Positions 25,760-32,701 of a DNA stretch of 47,588 bases are shown here, in pieces. The stretch is taken from NCBI GenBank assembly GCA_045580835.1, contig JAZNOM010000071.1, positions 1 to 47,588 on the forward strand, read 5' to 3'. The stretch is from UMGS902 sp045580835. Lineage in GTDB: Bacteria; Bacillota; Clostridia; Oscillospirales; CAG-272. A program made the translations under genes and the position numbers. Positions within the stretch are counted from its first letter, which is position 1; every line of letters starts with the position of its first letter. Below the pieces are notes generated by a model. It had not been told where the DNA came from, searched no databases, and was given only the letters and a program-made list of their open reading frames with translations.

Positions 25760-26931
25760 TTTTTTGTTCTTTTGTTAATTTTTTCGTAGTAATTTTGCAT
25801 CCGCTTTGAGGTGTCGTCCATCATCAGCTCGGAGACGTGCGCGTAGGTATCGAGTGTGAAGGATGCTGTTGCATGGCCAAGCAGGCCCTGCACGCTCTTG
25901 ACATCTGCGCCCTCGGCGATGGCAATCGTGCCCGCGGTGTGCCGCAGGTCGTGCGGACGCGCATCGGGGCGACCGATGCTCGCGACCACGGCTTTGTATT
26001 TCTTGTAAAAGGTGGAGATTGCATAGTGTCTGCCGAGCTCATTTGTGAAAACGAGGTTGTCCGGATTCTCCCACATATCGCCCGCCGCAAGTTGATTCTG
26101 CAACTGTTTGCGCCTTTCGTCGCGTATATATTCAAAGAAAATCGCAGGCGGCTTGACCACGCGCGTTTTTTCTTCCTTCGCATGCGGCGTTATCGTATAG
26201 ACCCCGTTTATCTTCTGAAGCTGCTGTTCAATAGAAACGGTGCCTTTTTTGAAATCGATTCGATTCCATGTAAGACCGAGCAGTTCTCCTTCTCGCGTTC
26301 CGAGGAAGAGGCAAGCGGCGAATGCGTTTCGCATAGGCGAGCCTTCGATCGCTTTGAGAAACATCGGGATCTCATCATCCAGCAGCGGCTTGATTTTTGC
26401 CTTTGGGACGAACGGCGGCTCTGTATCGTCTGCCGGGTTAAACGGTATAACGTTTTGCTTTTTTGCAACGGCGAAAGCCTTGTGAACTATACTGCTAACG
26501 TCCTTTACGGTCTTGGGGGAGAGCCCCTGCTTCTCTATCATTGCATTGTATATCTTTTGCAAATGATATCCGCGGACATCCCTCATATCCATCGCACCTA
26601 TATTCGGCACGATATGGTTTTTGATACTTCTCCCGTATTTAATATAGGAAAGCGGTGCGACCTTGTGCTTTGCAAACAGCTCCATCCACGTATCCATCCA
26701 CTGCTTGACGGTCATGCGCTTCGGCTCCGTATATGTGCCGTCATCAATGTCACGGAGAACCGCGGTCATTTTCTGCCGTACTTCCTTTTGAGTGCTACCG
26801 TAAATGCTACGACGAACTTGTTTACCTGTGCCGGGGTCGGATCCGAGCGTTACGCGTGCTTCCCAAGTGCCGTTGGCTCTTTGCCTTATACTTCCTGCGC
26901 CGTCAGCGTTTTTTCTTTTTGCCATCTTCAT
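25744..26931 (-). CDS. Tyrosine-type site-specific integrase
   Basis: 395 aa. An N-terminal AP2-like arm-binding domain (GAGSIRQRANGTWEARVTLG) precedes a SAM-like core-binding domain (about 70-170) and the catalytic domain. The tetrad is complete: Arg213 in GTREGELLGL, His327 and Arg330 in PHDLRHT, His353 in LGHA, Tyr363 in DTYAHV. It catalyses integration at the tRNA-Ser(GCU) 3' end, next to which it lies. The start codon overlaps the stop of the upstream SWIM gene (ATGA). A second ATG two codons later has better spacing to AGGAG. Confidence 0.95.
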   Translation of the reverse strand: MKMAKRKNADGAGSIRQRANGTWEARVTLGSDPGTGKQVRRSIYGSTQKEVRQKMTAVLRDIDDGTYTEPKRMTVKQWMDTWMELFAKHKVAPLSYIKYGRSIKNHIVPNIGAMDMRDVRGYHLQKIYNAMIEKQGLSPKTVKDVSSIVHKAFAVAKKQNVIPFNPADDTEPPFVPKAKIKPLLDDEIPMFLKAIEGSPMRNAFAACLFLGTREGELLGLTWNRIDFKKGTVSIEQQLQKINGVYTITPHAKEEKTRVVKPPAIFFEYIRDERRKQLQNQLAAGDMWENPDNLVFTNELGRHYAISTFYKKYKAVVASIGRPDARPHDLRHTAGTIAIAEGADVKSVQGLLGHATASFTLDTYAHVSELMMDDTSKRMQNYYEKINKRTKKEQAE

Positions 26932-27437
26932 TTGCTCCTTTCATTCAGATAGATTGCAAGTAAATACATGTGTTTGCAAGGTAGTTTGCGAGTATTGAAA
27001 TCGGGACATGTACAGCTATCTTTAGAAACAACATAAGTCTTTCCTGAACTACCTTTTATTATAGCCGTATTATCTTCTTCAAACGAAACGATGCTCATTG
27101 ATTTGTCAATAACGGCTCTTTCCAAACGCTTTAACTGACCTTCTGCATGATGAATCGACTCATCCCACATTCCCCAACCGATTCGTTGAAAATCCGAATG
27201 GATTTTCTGTATTACAACCTCGTTATTTTCGGCAGCATTGTTTGATTGTGATGAATCGTATGAAGCATTTTTAAAACGCTTCAAAATAACTATTATTGCC
27301 GCAATAAAAAAAGCAATTGCTATAATAAACCACATAATTGCCCCAAATGTGTTTATTAAGAATATACCTACAATAATTATGATAAAAGGTAACCACTTCT
27401 TAATATAATACTTTTGAAACTCGTTAAAAATCTGCAT
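26928..27437 (-). CDS. Membrane protein with SWIM zinc finger
   Basis: 169 aa. Two predicted membrane segments (about 15-32 and 34-51, IIIIVGIFLINTF and IMWFIIAIAFFIAAIIVIL) are followed by a charged cytosolic part. The C-terminus is a SWIM zinc finger, CTCPDFNTRKLPCKHMYLLA (CxC-x8-CxH). SWIM fingers bind zinc and mediate DNA or protein contacts. This small architecture is not one I recognise. Translationally coupled to the integrase, so it may control integrase or sense the envelope, but that is inference. The upstream 107-base region carries two palindromes shared with the divergent small gene. Confidence 0.75.
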   Translation of the reverse strand: MQIFNEFQKYYIKKWLPFIIIIVGIFLINTFGAIMWFIIAIAFFIAAIIVILKRFKNASYDSSQSNNAAENNEVVIQKIHSDFQRIGWGMWDESIHHAEGQLKRLERAVIDKSMSIVSFEEDNTAIIKGSSGKTYVVSKDSCTCPDFNTRKLPCKHMYLLAIYLNERSK

Positions 27438-27470
27438 TATACATAACCTTTCCCGTTATATTGTCACATT

Positions 27471-27521
27471 TCGCTTATAAGCGACAAAATATTATGCTAT
27501 AATCATAGTGCTACCGGTAGC
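27471..27521 (+). promoter_or_regulatory. Promoter with two palindromes before the 37-aa gene
   Basis: TATAAT at 27498-27503 with extended TG. The perfect palindrome TCGCTTATAAGCGA (27471-27484) lies over the -35 region. The perfect palindrome GCTACCGGTAGC (27510-27521) starts at the predicted +1. These are likely operators for element regulators. Confidence 0.5.
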
Positions 27522-27544
27522 AAATCTACGAAAGGAGAGGGCAC

Positions 27545-27658
27545 ATGGACAACAAGCGTATTAGCAGCGAAGAAGCCGCTGCCCTGTTCTCATGCTTGTC
27601 ACCGGAAGCACAAAAAGCAATTATTGATTTGATAAAATCCCTTTTATCTGAGAAATAA
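27545..27658 (+). CDS. 37-aa small protein resembling the repressor tail
   Basis: MDNKRISSEEAAALFSCLSP then EAQKAIIDLIKSLLSEK, with AAAGGAGAGG 4-9 bases before the ATG. Predicted to be a single amphipathic helix. Its C-terminal half (LSPEAQKAIIDLIKSLLSEK) resembles the tail of the convergent XRE repressor (LTEEQQTLIISQIKGILSNQ). The last 38 bases overlap the repressor gene on the other strand. It could be an antirepressor or heterodimer partner. Function is unknown. Confidence 0.6.
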   Translation: MDNKRISSEEAAALFSCLSPEAQKAIIDLIKSLLSEK

Positions 27659-27998
27659 TCAATGTTTGCTGCTCTTCGGTGAGCTTCGCAAACAATTCCA
27701 TAAATTCGCCCAAGCGCTCATTGCCGTTATCGGTAGTGGGCGCTTTTTCTATTTCATCGGTTAAACTAACTTTCATATCATCAGCGCGAAGCATCAAATC
27801 ATTTAAAGTCATTGACATAGCAGATGCAAGCTTTTTTAAAGTAGAAAGGGACGGCACGATTGGCTCGTTCGTTTTAGGGTTCCGCCCCTCTTCTAACATC
27901 GAAATGTATCCGTTTGAAACATTACAACGAAGTGCAAATTGTCTTTGAGATAATCCATGTTTCTCTCGGTAGTCTTTTATAATTGTTCTTAATTGCAT
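27621..27998 (-). CDS. XRE-family (CI-like) repressor
   Basis: 125 aa from the ATG at 27998 (GGAGGGG upstream). The Cro/CI helix-turn-helix lies at about 5-65 (GLSQRQFALRCNVSNGYISM then LEEGRNPKTNEP). A short C-terminal helix (EFMELFAKLTEEQQTLII) probably mediates oligomerisation. There is no LexA/CI-type peptidase domain, so control by SOS cleavage is unlikely. It is transcribed divergently from the next XRE gene, with inverted repeats between the two promoters, the layout of a lysogeny switch. Confidence 0.88.
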   Translation of the reverse strand: MQLRTIIKDYREKHGLSQRQFALRCNVSNGYISMLEEGRNPKTNEPIVPSLSTLKKLASAMSMTLNDLMLRADDMKVSLTDEIEKAPTTDNGNERLGEFMELFAKLTEEQQTLIISQIKGILSNQ

Positions 27999-28025
27999 AG
28001 CAACCCCTCCATTATTGTTTAATAC

Positions 28026-28054
28026 ATTATACATTTTTTAAAAAGCGCCGTCAA
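28026..28054 (-). promoter_or_regulatory. Repressor promoter
   Basis: Minus strand TTGACG (28054-28049), 17 bases, TATAAT (28031-28026). Confidence 0.75.
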
Positions 28055-28060
28055 TACAAA

Positions 28061-28089
28061 ATGTTAAAAAAATTGAACATTTTTGTTCA
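28061..28089. promoter_or_regulatory. Operator pair between divergent promoters
   Basis: TGAACA-TTTT-TGTTCA (28074-28089) is a perfect inverted repeat. An overlapping related copy ATGTT...AACAT covers 28061-28080. They sit between the divergent -35 boxes, so they are likely repressor sites. Confidence 0.55.
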
Positions 28090-28095
28090 GCCCAC

Positions 28096-28124
28096 TTGAC
28101 AAGCCTGCTTTAGTAGTGTAATAT
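28096..28124 (+). promoter_or_regulatory. Rightward promoter of the element
   Basis: TTGACA (28096-28101), 17 bases, TAATAT (28119-28124). Confidence 0.75.
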
Positions 28125-28126
28125 AT

Positions 28127-28142
28127 GTTTAGTCGGTTAAAC
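28127..28142. promoter_or_regulatory. Palindromic operator 1 (GTTTAGTCGGTTAAAC)
   Basis: An imperfect 16-base palindrome just after the rightward -10 box. A near-identical copy is at 28366-28381. Confidence 0.5.
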
Positions 28143-28170
28143 ACGACAATACTTTCAAAGGAGGTATAAT

Positions 28171-28371
28171 ATGGGTTACCGCATTAAAGAACTGCGTAAG
28201 TCAAAGAATATGACACAGGAAGAGCTTGCTGTAAAAAGCGGAGTGAGCCGAACAATCATCTCGCTTCTTGAATCAGATGAGGACAGAATCACAACTACCA
28301 AGACATTGTGTAAAATTGCTACCGCGTTAGATACTACAGTAGACTCTCTTTTTTTTGACCGCAGTGTTTAG
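28171..28371 (+). CDS. Small XRE helix-turn-helix regulator (Cro-like)
   Basis: 66 aa, one HTH domain only (MTQEELAVKSGVSRTIISLL, then ESDEDRITTTKTLCKIATAL). AAAGGAGGT is well placed before the ATG. Size and position opposite the repressor fit a Cro-type protein. Its stop codon lies inside the second GTTTAGTCG-type operator, so it may bind both copies and regulate itself and the excisionase-like gene. Confidence 0.88.
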   Translation: MGYRIKELRKSKNMTQEELAVKSGVSRTIISLLESDEDRITTTKTLCKIATALDTTVDSLFFDRSV

Positions 28372-28381
28372 TCGATTAAAC
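28366..28381. promoter_or_regulatory. Palindromic operator 2 (GTTTAGTCGATTAAAC)
   Basis: It matches operator 1 at 15 of 16 bases. It spans the XRE stop codon and lies 17 bases before the excisionase-like ATG. Confidence 0.45.
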
Positions 28382-28397
28382 AAGAAAGGAGCAAACC

Positions 28398-28580
28398 ATG
28401 GAAAAACTCGCTTACTCAATCTGCGAGATGGCAAAAGTTTTGAGTATAAGCAAAACAACGGCTTACGAGTTGTCACGGCGAGCCGACTTTCCGAAAATCA
28501 AAGTTGGAAACCGTACACTTATTCCCAAAAAGAAGTTAGAGGAATGGGTAGAAGCCGAGTCAATGAAATTAGCACAATAA
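28398..28580 (+). CDS. Excisionase-like helix-turn-helix protein
   Basis: 60 aa. MerR-like winged HTH of the DNA-binding/excisionase family (HTH_17): YSICEMAKVLSISKTTAYEL then SRRADFPKIKVGNRTLIPKK and a short helix EEWVEAE. GAAAGGAGC precedes the ATG. It probably bends DNA at the att arms and favours excision with the integrase. A role as a general regulator cannot be excluded. Confidence 0.82.
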   Translation: MEKLAYSICEMAKVLSISKTTAYELSRRADFPKIKVGNRTLIPKKKLEEWVEAESMKLAQ

Positions 28581-28622
28581 AAAACAAAAAAAGCGGTGCT
28601 TAACCGCATTAAAAGGAGCAAT

Positions 28623-28815
28623 ATGAAAAAGTTTCATCTTAAAAACGGTCTTATCGTTTACGAATCCACTGCCGCAGAAATAACGCTTATATCATAGCGG
28701 AAAAAACATACTAAAGAAATTTGAGAGTAGAACAATAAGTGGGATTACCGCAACAGTCGATGACGACGGAACTATTACTTTAAATGGCACTCTTACTGTC
28801 AACGCTCCTTATGGT
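28623..28815 (+). pseudogene. Broken 5' part of the tail-fibre gene
   Basis: An ATG at 28623 with AAGGAGC upstream opens a 24-codon frame ending at TAG 28697. In the +1 frame, coding similarity typical of phage tail carbohydrate-binding modules begins just before this stop (SGKNILKKFESRTISGITAT, then VDDDGTITLNGT) and runs without a start codon into the SGNH gene. This looks like a deletion joint or frameshift. Confidence 0.45.
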
Positions 28816-29967
28816 TTGGTTGTTTTAAGTATGTTATTTGACGATATGCCGTTTAACGGTACGGCTAGTAATTACTACGCTTCGGTATGGTATGACGCGC
28901 CTGCTCCTCACTCATCGGGATATGTAATGTTTCGTGTTATAAATAAGGACGGAGCAAATTTAATTACCGCGTCTGTTGCAGGGAACGCAACGCAGGGCTA
29001 TATCTCGACACTCCCTATATCTGACATAGCAAATACAACCGAAACGCTTAAAGAAGCACAAATCTATTTGTACAATGTTCCAATCAACACCGAATTTAAA
29101 AATTGGAAAATCAAAGTACAATTAGAGCGTGTCGATAGAGCGCTTGACAGTGCAAGTGGCGCGTATAGTGTTCCGTCTTTGAACGTTTACACATTACCCG
29201 TGGAAAATGGCGTTGCGACAACAGAACTCACTTTGCCAAGTGGTGAAAACTATTTCACTACAAGTGCCGATGCGTTGATGCTTTCAACAACTACACAAAC
29301 ACCAATACAATCATATCTTGGAAAACGATGGGCGTGTTTCGGTGACTCTATTACCTACAAGGCAGCAGGTTCTACCGAACTTCGTTACCATGATTTGGTT
29401 GCGAAAGACCTTGGTTTGTCCGTAATCAACTATGGCAGGGCGACAACAGGCTATGCTACCACAGGTAATGTTGCTAACGGCGAATTTTATAAACGTATGG
29501 AAAACATTGATGCGGACAGCTTCGATGTTTTAACAATTATGGGAAGCTGTAACGACTTCGGCGTTATGAGCCGTGGAGAAATGGAGCTTGGTACATACGC
29601 CGATACAGGCACGGAAACGGTATGCGGTTGTATTAATACGACTATTGATAAGTTTTACGAGCTTGCGCCGTTTAAGCGTTTGGGTATCATAACAATGCTC
29701 CCGACATATTCATATGGTCCGAATTTGATTGACCTTGAAATTGCAGAAAACTATGTAAATGCACTTATACAGATTTGCAAAAATCGCGGAATACCTTGCC
29801 TTGACCTTTATCACGGCAGTGGCTTGCGCCCGTGGGTGGACGAAGTTAGAGATGCTTTCTTCCTTTGGGACGAAGCGAAGCAACGAGGAGACGGTATTCA
29901 TCCTAACGATGAAGGTGTCAAATTCTTTGCACCGCTTGTGCGTGAGTTTGTAAAGTCATTGATTTAG
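28816..29967 (+). CDS. Phage tail-type protein with SGNH/GDSL hydrolase domain, 5' truncated
   Basis: 383 aa from a TTG at 28816. The true frame extends upstream but lacks a start, so the gene is probably damaged. The N-terminal about 150 residues are a beta-rich phage carbohydrate-binding module. The C-terminal SGNH hydrolase has block I FGDSI, block III MGSCNDF and block V GDGIHPNDEG (Asp-x-x-His pair). In phages such domains deacetylate or trim surface polysaccharide during adsorption. It stands directly upstream of the lysis module, the normal end of a tail operon, although no other tail gene is left. Confidence 0.72.
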   Translation: MVVLSMLFDDMPFNGTASNYYASVWYDAPAPHSSGYVMFRVINKDGANLITASVAGNATQGYISTLPISDIANTTETLKEAQIYLYNVPINTEFKNWKIKVQLERVDRALDSASGAYSVPSLNVYTLPVENGVATTELTLPSGENYFTTSADALMLSTTTQTPIQSYLGKRWACFGDSITYKAAGSTELRYHDLVAKDLGLSVINYGRATTGYATTGNVANGEFYKRMENIDADSFDVLTIMGSCNDFGVMSRGEMELGTYADTGTETVCGCINTTIDKFYELAPFKRLGIITMLPTYSYGPNLIDLEIAENYVNALIQICKNRGIPCLDLYHGSGLRPWVDEVRDAFFLWDEAKQRGDGIHPNDEGVKFFAPLVREFVKSLI

Positions 29968-29983
29968 CAGTGGAGGATGAATT

Positions 29984-30307
29984 ATGACATGGGAGCAAGG
30001 CGTTACTGTGTTGAGTGTGTTATTCGGTCTTGCAGGCGTCATATTCGGATTGATTACGGCATTAAGAAATAAAAAGAATGATGATGCAAGCGAGGGTAAG
30101 CAGACGGGTATGGTGTTAACTGAACTTGGCTACATAAAGTCAGGTGTGGATCGTATGGAGCGCAAGCAAGACGAGCAAGACAAGAAATATCTTGAACTTG
30201 CCATTAAGGTTGCAGAGGGAGAAGCATCAAACAAGCAAGCGCATAAACGAATTGATGGGCTTGTACATCGCGTAGAAAAGCTCGAAGAACATGAACATCA
30301 CGAATAG
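29984..30307 (+). CDS. Small membrane coiled-coil protein (XhlA/phage lysis-module type)
   Basis: 107 aa. One N-terminal membrane segment (about 6-26, VTVLSVLFGLAGVIFGLITA) is followed by a long charged coiled coil ending in a His/Glu-rich tail. GGAGGATGAATT precedes the ATG. Similar small proteins sit between tail-fibre and endolysin genes in Firmicutes prophages and are thought to assist holin function. Identification rests on architecture and position. Confidence 0.65.
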   Translation: MTWEQGVTVLSVLFGLAGVIFGLITALRNKKNDDASEGKQTGMVLTELGYIKSGVDRMERKQDEQDKKYLELAIKVAEGEASNKQAHKRIDGLVHRVEKLEEHEHHE

Positions 30308-30318
30308 GAGGTTATAAA

Positions 30319-30885
30319 ATGAAAATTCCATTTAAATGTGACAGTGTGAGGGTGACATCACCTTATGGAATGAGAACACTGGACAATAGCACCGAACCGC
30401 ATTATGGCTATGACATGGTGGGCGTAGGTTCTACCGATGTGGTTGCAGTTGAGCGTGGCACAGTCGCACAATCGCGTATTGTTGAAAGCGGAAAAACTGC
30501 TGAATGGGGCAACTATGTGTGTATAAAGACCGATAGCGGTCAGTATCACTATTATTGTCATCTTGCAAGCCGTGCAGTGCAGAAGGGCCAGCGAGTCAAA
30601 GCAGGGGACAAGCTCGGTGTGATGGGCAACACAGGTTATTCCTTTGGCGCACATCTTCATTTTGAGGTGCGTAAGGCTGACGGAAAGACAAAACTTTCGC
30701 CCGAAAAGATACTTGGCATTCCTAACAAGGAGGGCGAATACTGCAAAACGCCAGACACACCGAAAGACCTTGAGTTGCTTGTAGAGCGCGGTGTTATAAA
30801 TTCTCCCGATTATTGGAAAGTAAAGGCGGAAGAAGTTGAGTATTTCGCCCAGTTTATTCATAACGCCAAGGAGTACATAAAATGA
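30319..30885 (+). CDS. M23 family metallopeptidase (endolysin)
   Basis: 188 aa. LytM-type zinc peptidase domain with His28 and Asp32 (HYGYD) and the HxH motif His112/His114 in HLHFEV, plus His81. GNTGYSFGAHLHF is the family signature. No signal peptide is seen, so export would need the holin downstream. The C-terminal about 50 residues (TPKDLELLVERGVINSPDYW) form a small helical domain seen at the ends of phage cell-wall hydrolases. It cleaves peptidoglycan cross-bridges. It overlaps the next gene by four bases. Confidence 0.9.
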   Translation: MKIPFKCDSVRVTSPYGMRTLDNSTEPHYGYDMVGVGSTDVVAVERGTVAQSRIVESGKTAEWGNYVCIKTDSGQYHYYCHLASRAVQKGQRVKAGDKLGVMGNTGYSFGAHLHFEVRKADGKTKLSPEKILGIPNKEGEYCKTPDTPKDLELLVERGVINSPDYWKVKAEEVEYFAQFIHNAKEYIK

Positions 30886-31997
30886 TTTTTCAAGCAATCA
30901 CGGAAAAGGCTCATAGAAAAGAGAAGTCGTTTTATATCAGTGATGATATAGACATAAGTGAAAAAGAGTTTTATTTGCCAATGCCACCGACAAATTATAT
31001 TATGAATCAATATTCTTCGCTGTCATGTGTTTCTCATGCGGTAGCAATGGCGGTTATGGTTGCTATAAATATGCAAACAAATAAATGGATAAAACTTTCT
31101 CCGTTTTCTTTGCATGGCTATAACGATAATAAAGGCGGTGGCACATTAACATGGTATATTTGCGAGGCGCTTTGTAGATTTGGAATACTCCCTGCGCGTG
31201 TTTTTTCAGCGCGTGGGGATAATCCAAAACTACATAAAATACTGGTATCATTTATCAATAAAAACCCCTTGGCAACCAAAATAGCAAACATGTACAAAGG
31301 TGTTGCTTATGCGGAATTGAGTAGTTTCGATGATATAAAACGAGCCTTAAAAGCTGGCTATCCTGTTGTCGGGGCTGTCAAGGTTAGTAAGTCTTTTGGT
31401 AAAATCAATGGTGGATATGAGCCAATTTACCCTAAAGGTGCAGACTATTACCATGAAATAGAGTTCAATGGATGGTGCGAAAAGGACGGCAAAGAGTATT
31501 TAACCACCATCAACTCACATGGCAAATTTAGCGGTGAAAATGGTGTCGTACGTATACCGCGCGGACGACTCATAAAAGATATTGCGCTAATAGACTTCAA
31601 CGCAGACCACTTCAAGAAAAAAGCAAAGAAAATTGAGTTTTACATTGGTGCGACTCGCTTCAAAGTTGATGGAGAACTAAAAGATTTTGAAGCTTCGCCA
31701 TATATCAAGAATAACCGTACATATTTGCCCGTGCGCTTTGTTGCCGAAAATCTTGGTGCTGAAGTCAAGTGGGATGCTAACAACGGAACGGCAACGATTG
31801 AAAGCGAAGAAGCACTTATCACTATTTCGACAAACAGCAAAGTTATCATTATCGACGGTAAATCTAAAAAAATGGACGTCATGCCTGAAATCGTAAACGG
31901 GCGCATGATGTGTCCTATACGTCACATAGCAGAAGCACTCAACTGTAAAGTTGAGTGGTCTGTATCGGAAAACAAAGTGGTTATTACCGCATTATAG
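30882..31997 (+). CDS. C1-type (papain-like) cysteine protease with copper-amine-oxidase-N domain
   Basis: 371 aa. Papain-family catalytic residues are in order: oxyanion Gln43 six residues before Cys49 (NQYSSLSCVSHAVA), His191 in YYHEIEFNGW and Asn211 in TTINSHGK. The C-terminal part (about 250-371) is a copper amine oxidase N-like domain in two halves (NNRTYLPVRFVAENLGAEVK and NGRMMCPIRHIAEALNCKVE), probably wall-binding. No signal peptide. It is translationally coupled (ATGA) to the M23 endolysin and followed by the holin. A C1 protease in a lysis module is unusual. It may degrade S-layer or surface proteins as a second lysin, or act after lysis. Confidence 0.82.
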   Translation: MIFQAITEKAHRKEKSFYISDDIDISEKEFYLPMPPTNYIMNQYSSLSCVSHAVAMAVMVAINMQTNKWIKLSPFSLHGYNDNKGGGTLTWYICEALCRFGILPARVFSARGDNPKLHKILVSFINKNPLATKIANMYKGVAYAELSSFDDIKRALKAGYPVVGAVKVSKSFGKINGGYEPIYPKGADYYHEIEFNGWCEKDGKEYLTTINSHGKFSGENGVVRIPRGRLIKDIALIDFNADHFKKKAKKIEFYIGATRFKVDGELKDFEASPYIKNNRTYLPVRFVAENLGAEVKWDANNGTATIESEEALITISTNSKVIIIDGKSKKMDVMPEIVNGRMMCPIRHIAEALNCKVEWSVSENKVVITAL

Positions 31998-32008
31998 GAG
32001 GTACATAT

Positions 32009-32251
32009 ATGAAAATTTCTTCAGGAACAATCGCAAGAACAATAATCCTTGCACTCGCACTTGTCAATCAGTTGCTTTCGGCATGCGGGAAACCTATCAT
32101 TCAGATTGAGAATGAAACAATAGAGGCTCTTATCTCTGCAGGCTTCACTATCGGCGCGGCAGTAGTGGCATGGTGGAAGAATAACAGTTTCACTAATGCG
32201 GCTATTGAGGGCGATAGAGTTATGAACGAAATCAAGGAAAATAATAAGTAA
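32009..32251 (+). CDS. Phage holin, SPP1/LL-H type
   Basis: 80 aa from the ATG at 32009 (AGGAGGT upstream). Signature MKISSGTIARTIILALALVN and WWKNNSFTNAAIEGDRVM match the SPP1-type holin family. Two membrane segments (about 8-24 and 42-57) and a charged tail. It forms membrane holes that release the endolysin. Last gene of the lysis operon, followed by a strong terminator. Confidence 0.9.
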   Translation: MKISSGTIARTIILALALVNQLLSACGKPIIQIENETIEALISAGFTIGAAVVAWWKNNSFTNAAIEGDRVMNEIKENNK

Positions 32252-32254
32252 AAG

Positions 32255-32287
32255 AAAAGCGGTAGGCAAAATTGCCTACCGCTTTTT
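32255..32287 (+). terminator. Terminator of the lysis operon
   Basis: AAAAGCGGTAGGCAA-AA-TTGCCTACCGCTTTTTT, a 15-bp stem with U tract. Confidence 0.9.
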
Positions 32288-32334
32288 TGTTTGTAAAAAA
32301 ATTCATAAAAAACAAAAAAACTTTCAAAAAAGTA

Positions 32335-32363
32335 TTGACATACTACAAGTAGTATGATATAAT
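32335..32363 (+). promoter_or_regulatory. Perfect consensus promoter with operator in the spacer
   Basis: TTGACA (32335-32340), 17 bases, TATAAT (32358-32363). The perfect palindrome CATACTAC-AA-GTAGTATG (32339-32356) fills the spacer, so a dimeric repressor bound there would block RNA polymerase. The ribbon-helix-helix protein at 32702 or an XRE protein are candidates. Confidence 0.8.
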
Positions 32364-32372
32364 ATAATCACA

Positions 32373-32392
32373 GGGGGCGAGGGAGCGCCCCC
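32373..32392 (+). other. 5' stem-loop of the small-peptide mRNA
   Basis: GGGGGCG-AGGGAG-CGCCCCC, a strong hairpin within about five bases of the predicted transcript start, as seen on stable type I toxin mRNAs. Confidence 0.6.
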
Positions 32393-32418
32393 AAGTAATC
32401 AGAAAGGAGAGCAAGCCA

Positions 32419-32511
32419 ATGACCGACATCATCGCAAGTGCAATAAGCTTTGTAGCCTCGATTGTTTCGTTAGTAGCCGCAATCCTCGCCTATAAAGCAA
32501 CAAAGCACTAA
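32419..32511 (+). CDS. 30-aa hydrophobic peptide (toxin-like), peptide A
   Basis: MTDIIASAISFVASIVSLVA followed by AILAYKATKH. One membrane helix with a basic C-terminus, preceded by AGAAAGGAGA. Size, single helix and charged tail are like type I toxins such as Fst/TxpA/Ldr, though no sequence match is claimed. It lies behind a perfect operator-controlled promoter, between two strong mRNA hairpins, with a candidate antisense promoter reading back over it. Function unknown. Confidence 0.5.
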   Translation: MTDIIASAISFVASIVSLVAAILAYKATKH

Positions 32512-32518
32512 CCCCAAA

Positions 32519-32540
32519 GGAACACCCGAAAGGGTGTTCC
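32519..32540 (+). terminator. 3' hairpin of the peptide A mRNA
   Basis: GGAACACCC-GAAA-GGGTGTTCC with a GNRA-type loop. It is followed by C-rich sequence rather than a U tract, so it is a weak terminator or stabilising stem. Confidence 0.45.
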
Positions 32541-32562
32541 CCCTCTCCCGAGGGGCAATTAT

Positions 32563-32591
32563 ATTATATGTCATTTTCATTGGTTTTGCAA
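32563..32591 (-). promoter_or_regulatory. Candidate antisense RNA promoter
   Basis: Minus strand TTGCAA (32591-32586), 17 bases, TATAAT (32568-32563). Transcription would start near 32556 and run antisense through the 3' hairpin and peptide A. The -10 is perfect, the -35 matches at four of six bases. Confidence 0.4.
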
Positions 32592-32599
32592 GTGGTTTT

Positions 32600-32680
32600 A
32601 TGGAATTTGTAACATTAGGCATTGCAATTATTGCGTTAATAATTAGCATTGCAGCACTTTGGCGTGCACTAAAAAAATGA
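32600..32680 (+). CDS. 26-aa hydrophobic peptide, peptide B
   Basis: MEFVTLGIAIIALIISIAAL then WRALKK. It is a second single-helix peptide with a basic tail, 88 bases after peptide A. The ribosome binding site is weak (AGTGGT). It is open and followed by GGAGG for the next gene. It may pair with peptide A or be its own toxin-like product. Low certainty because it is so short. Confidence 0.35.
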   Translation: MEFVTLGIAIIALIISIAALWRALKK

Positions 32681-32701
32681 TTTGGAGGTCATTGCAGCAA
32701 C

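Noticed and set aside
25837..26952. 371-codon plus-strand frame
   Set aside because: Antisense to the integrase, whose full catalytic tetrad is on the minus strand.
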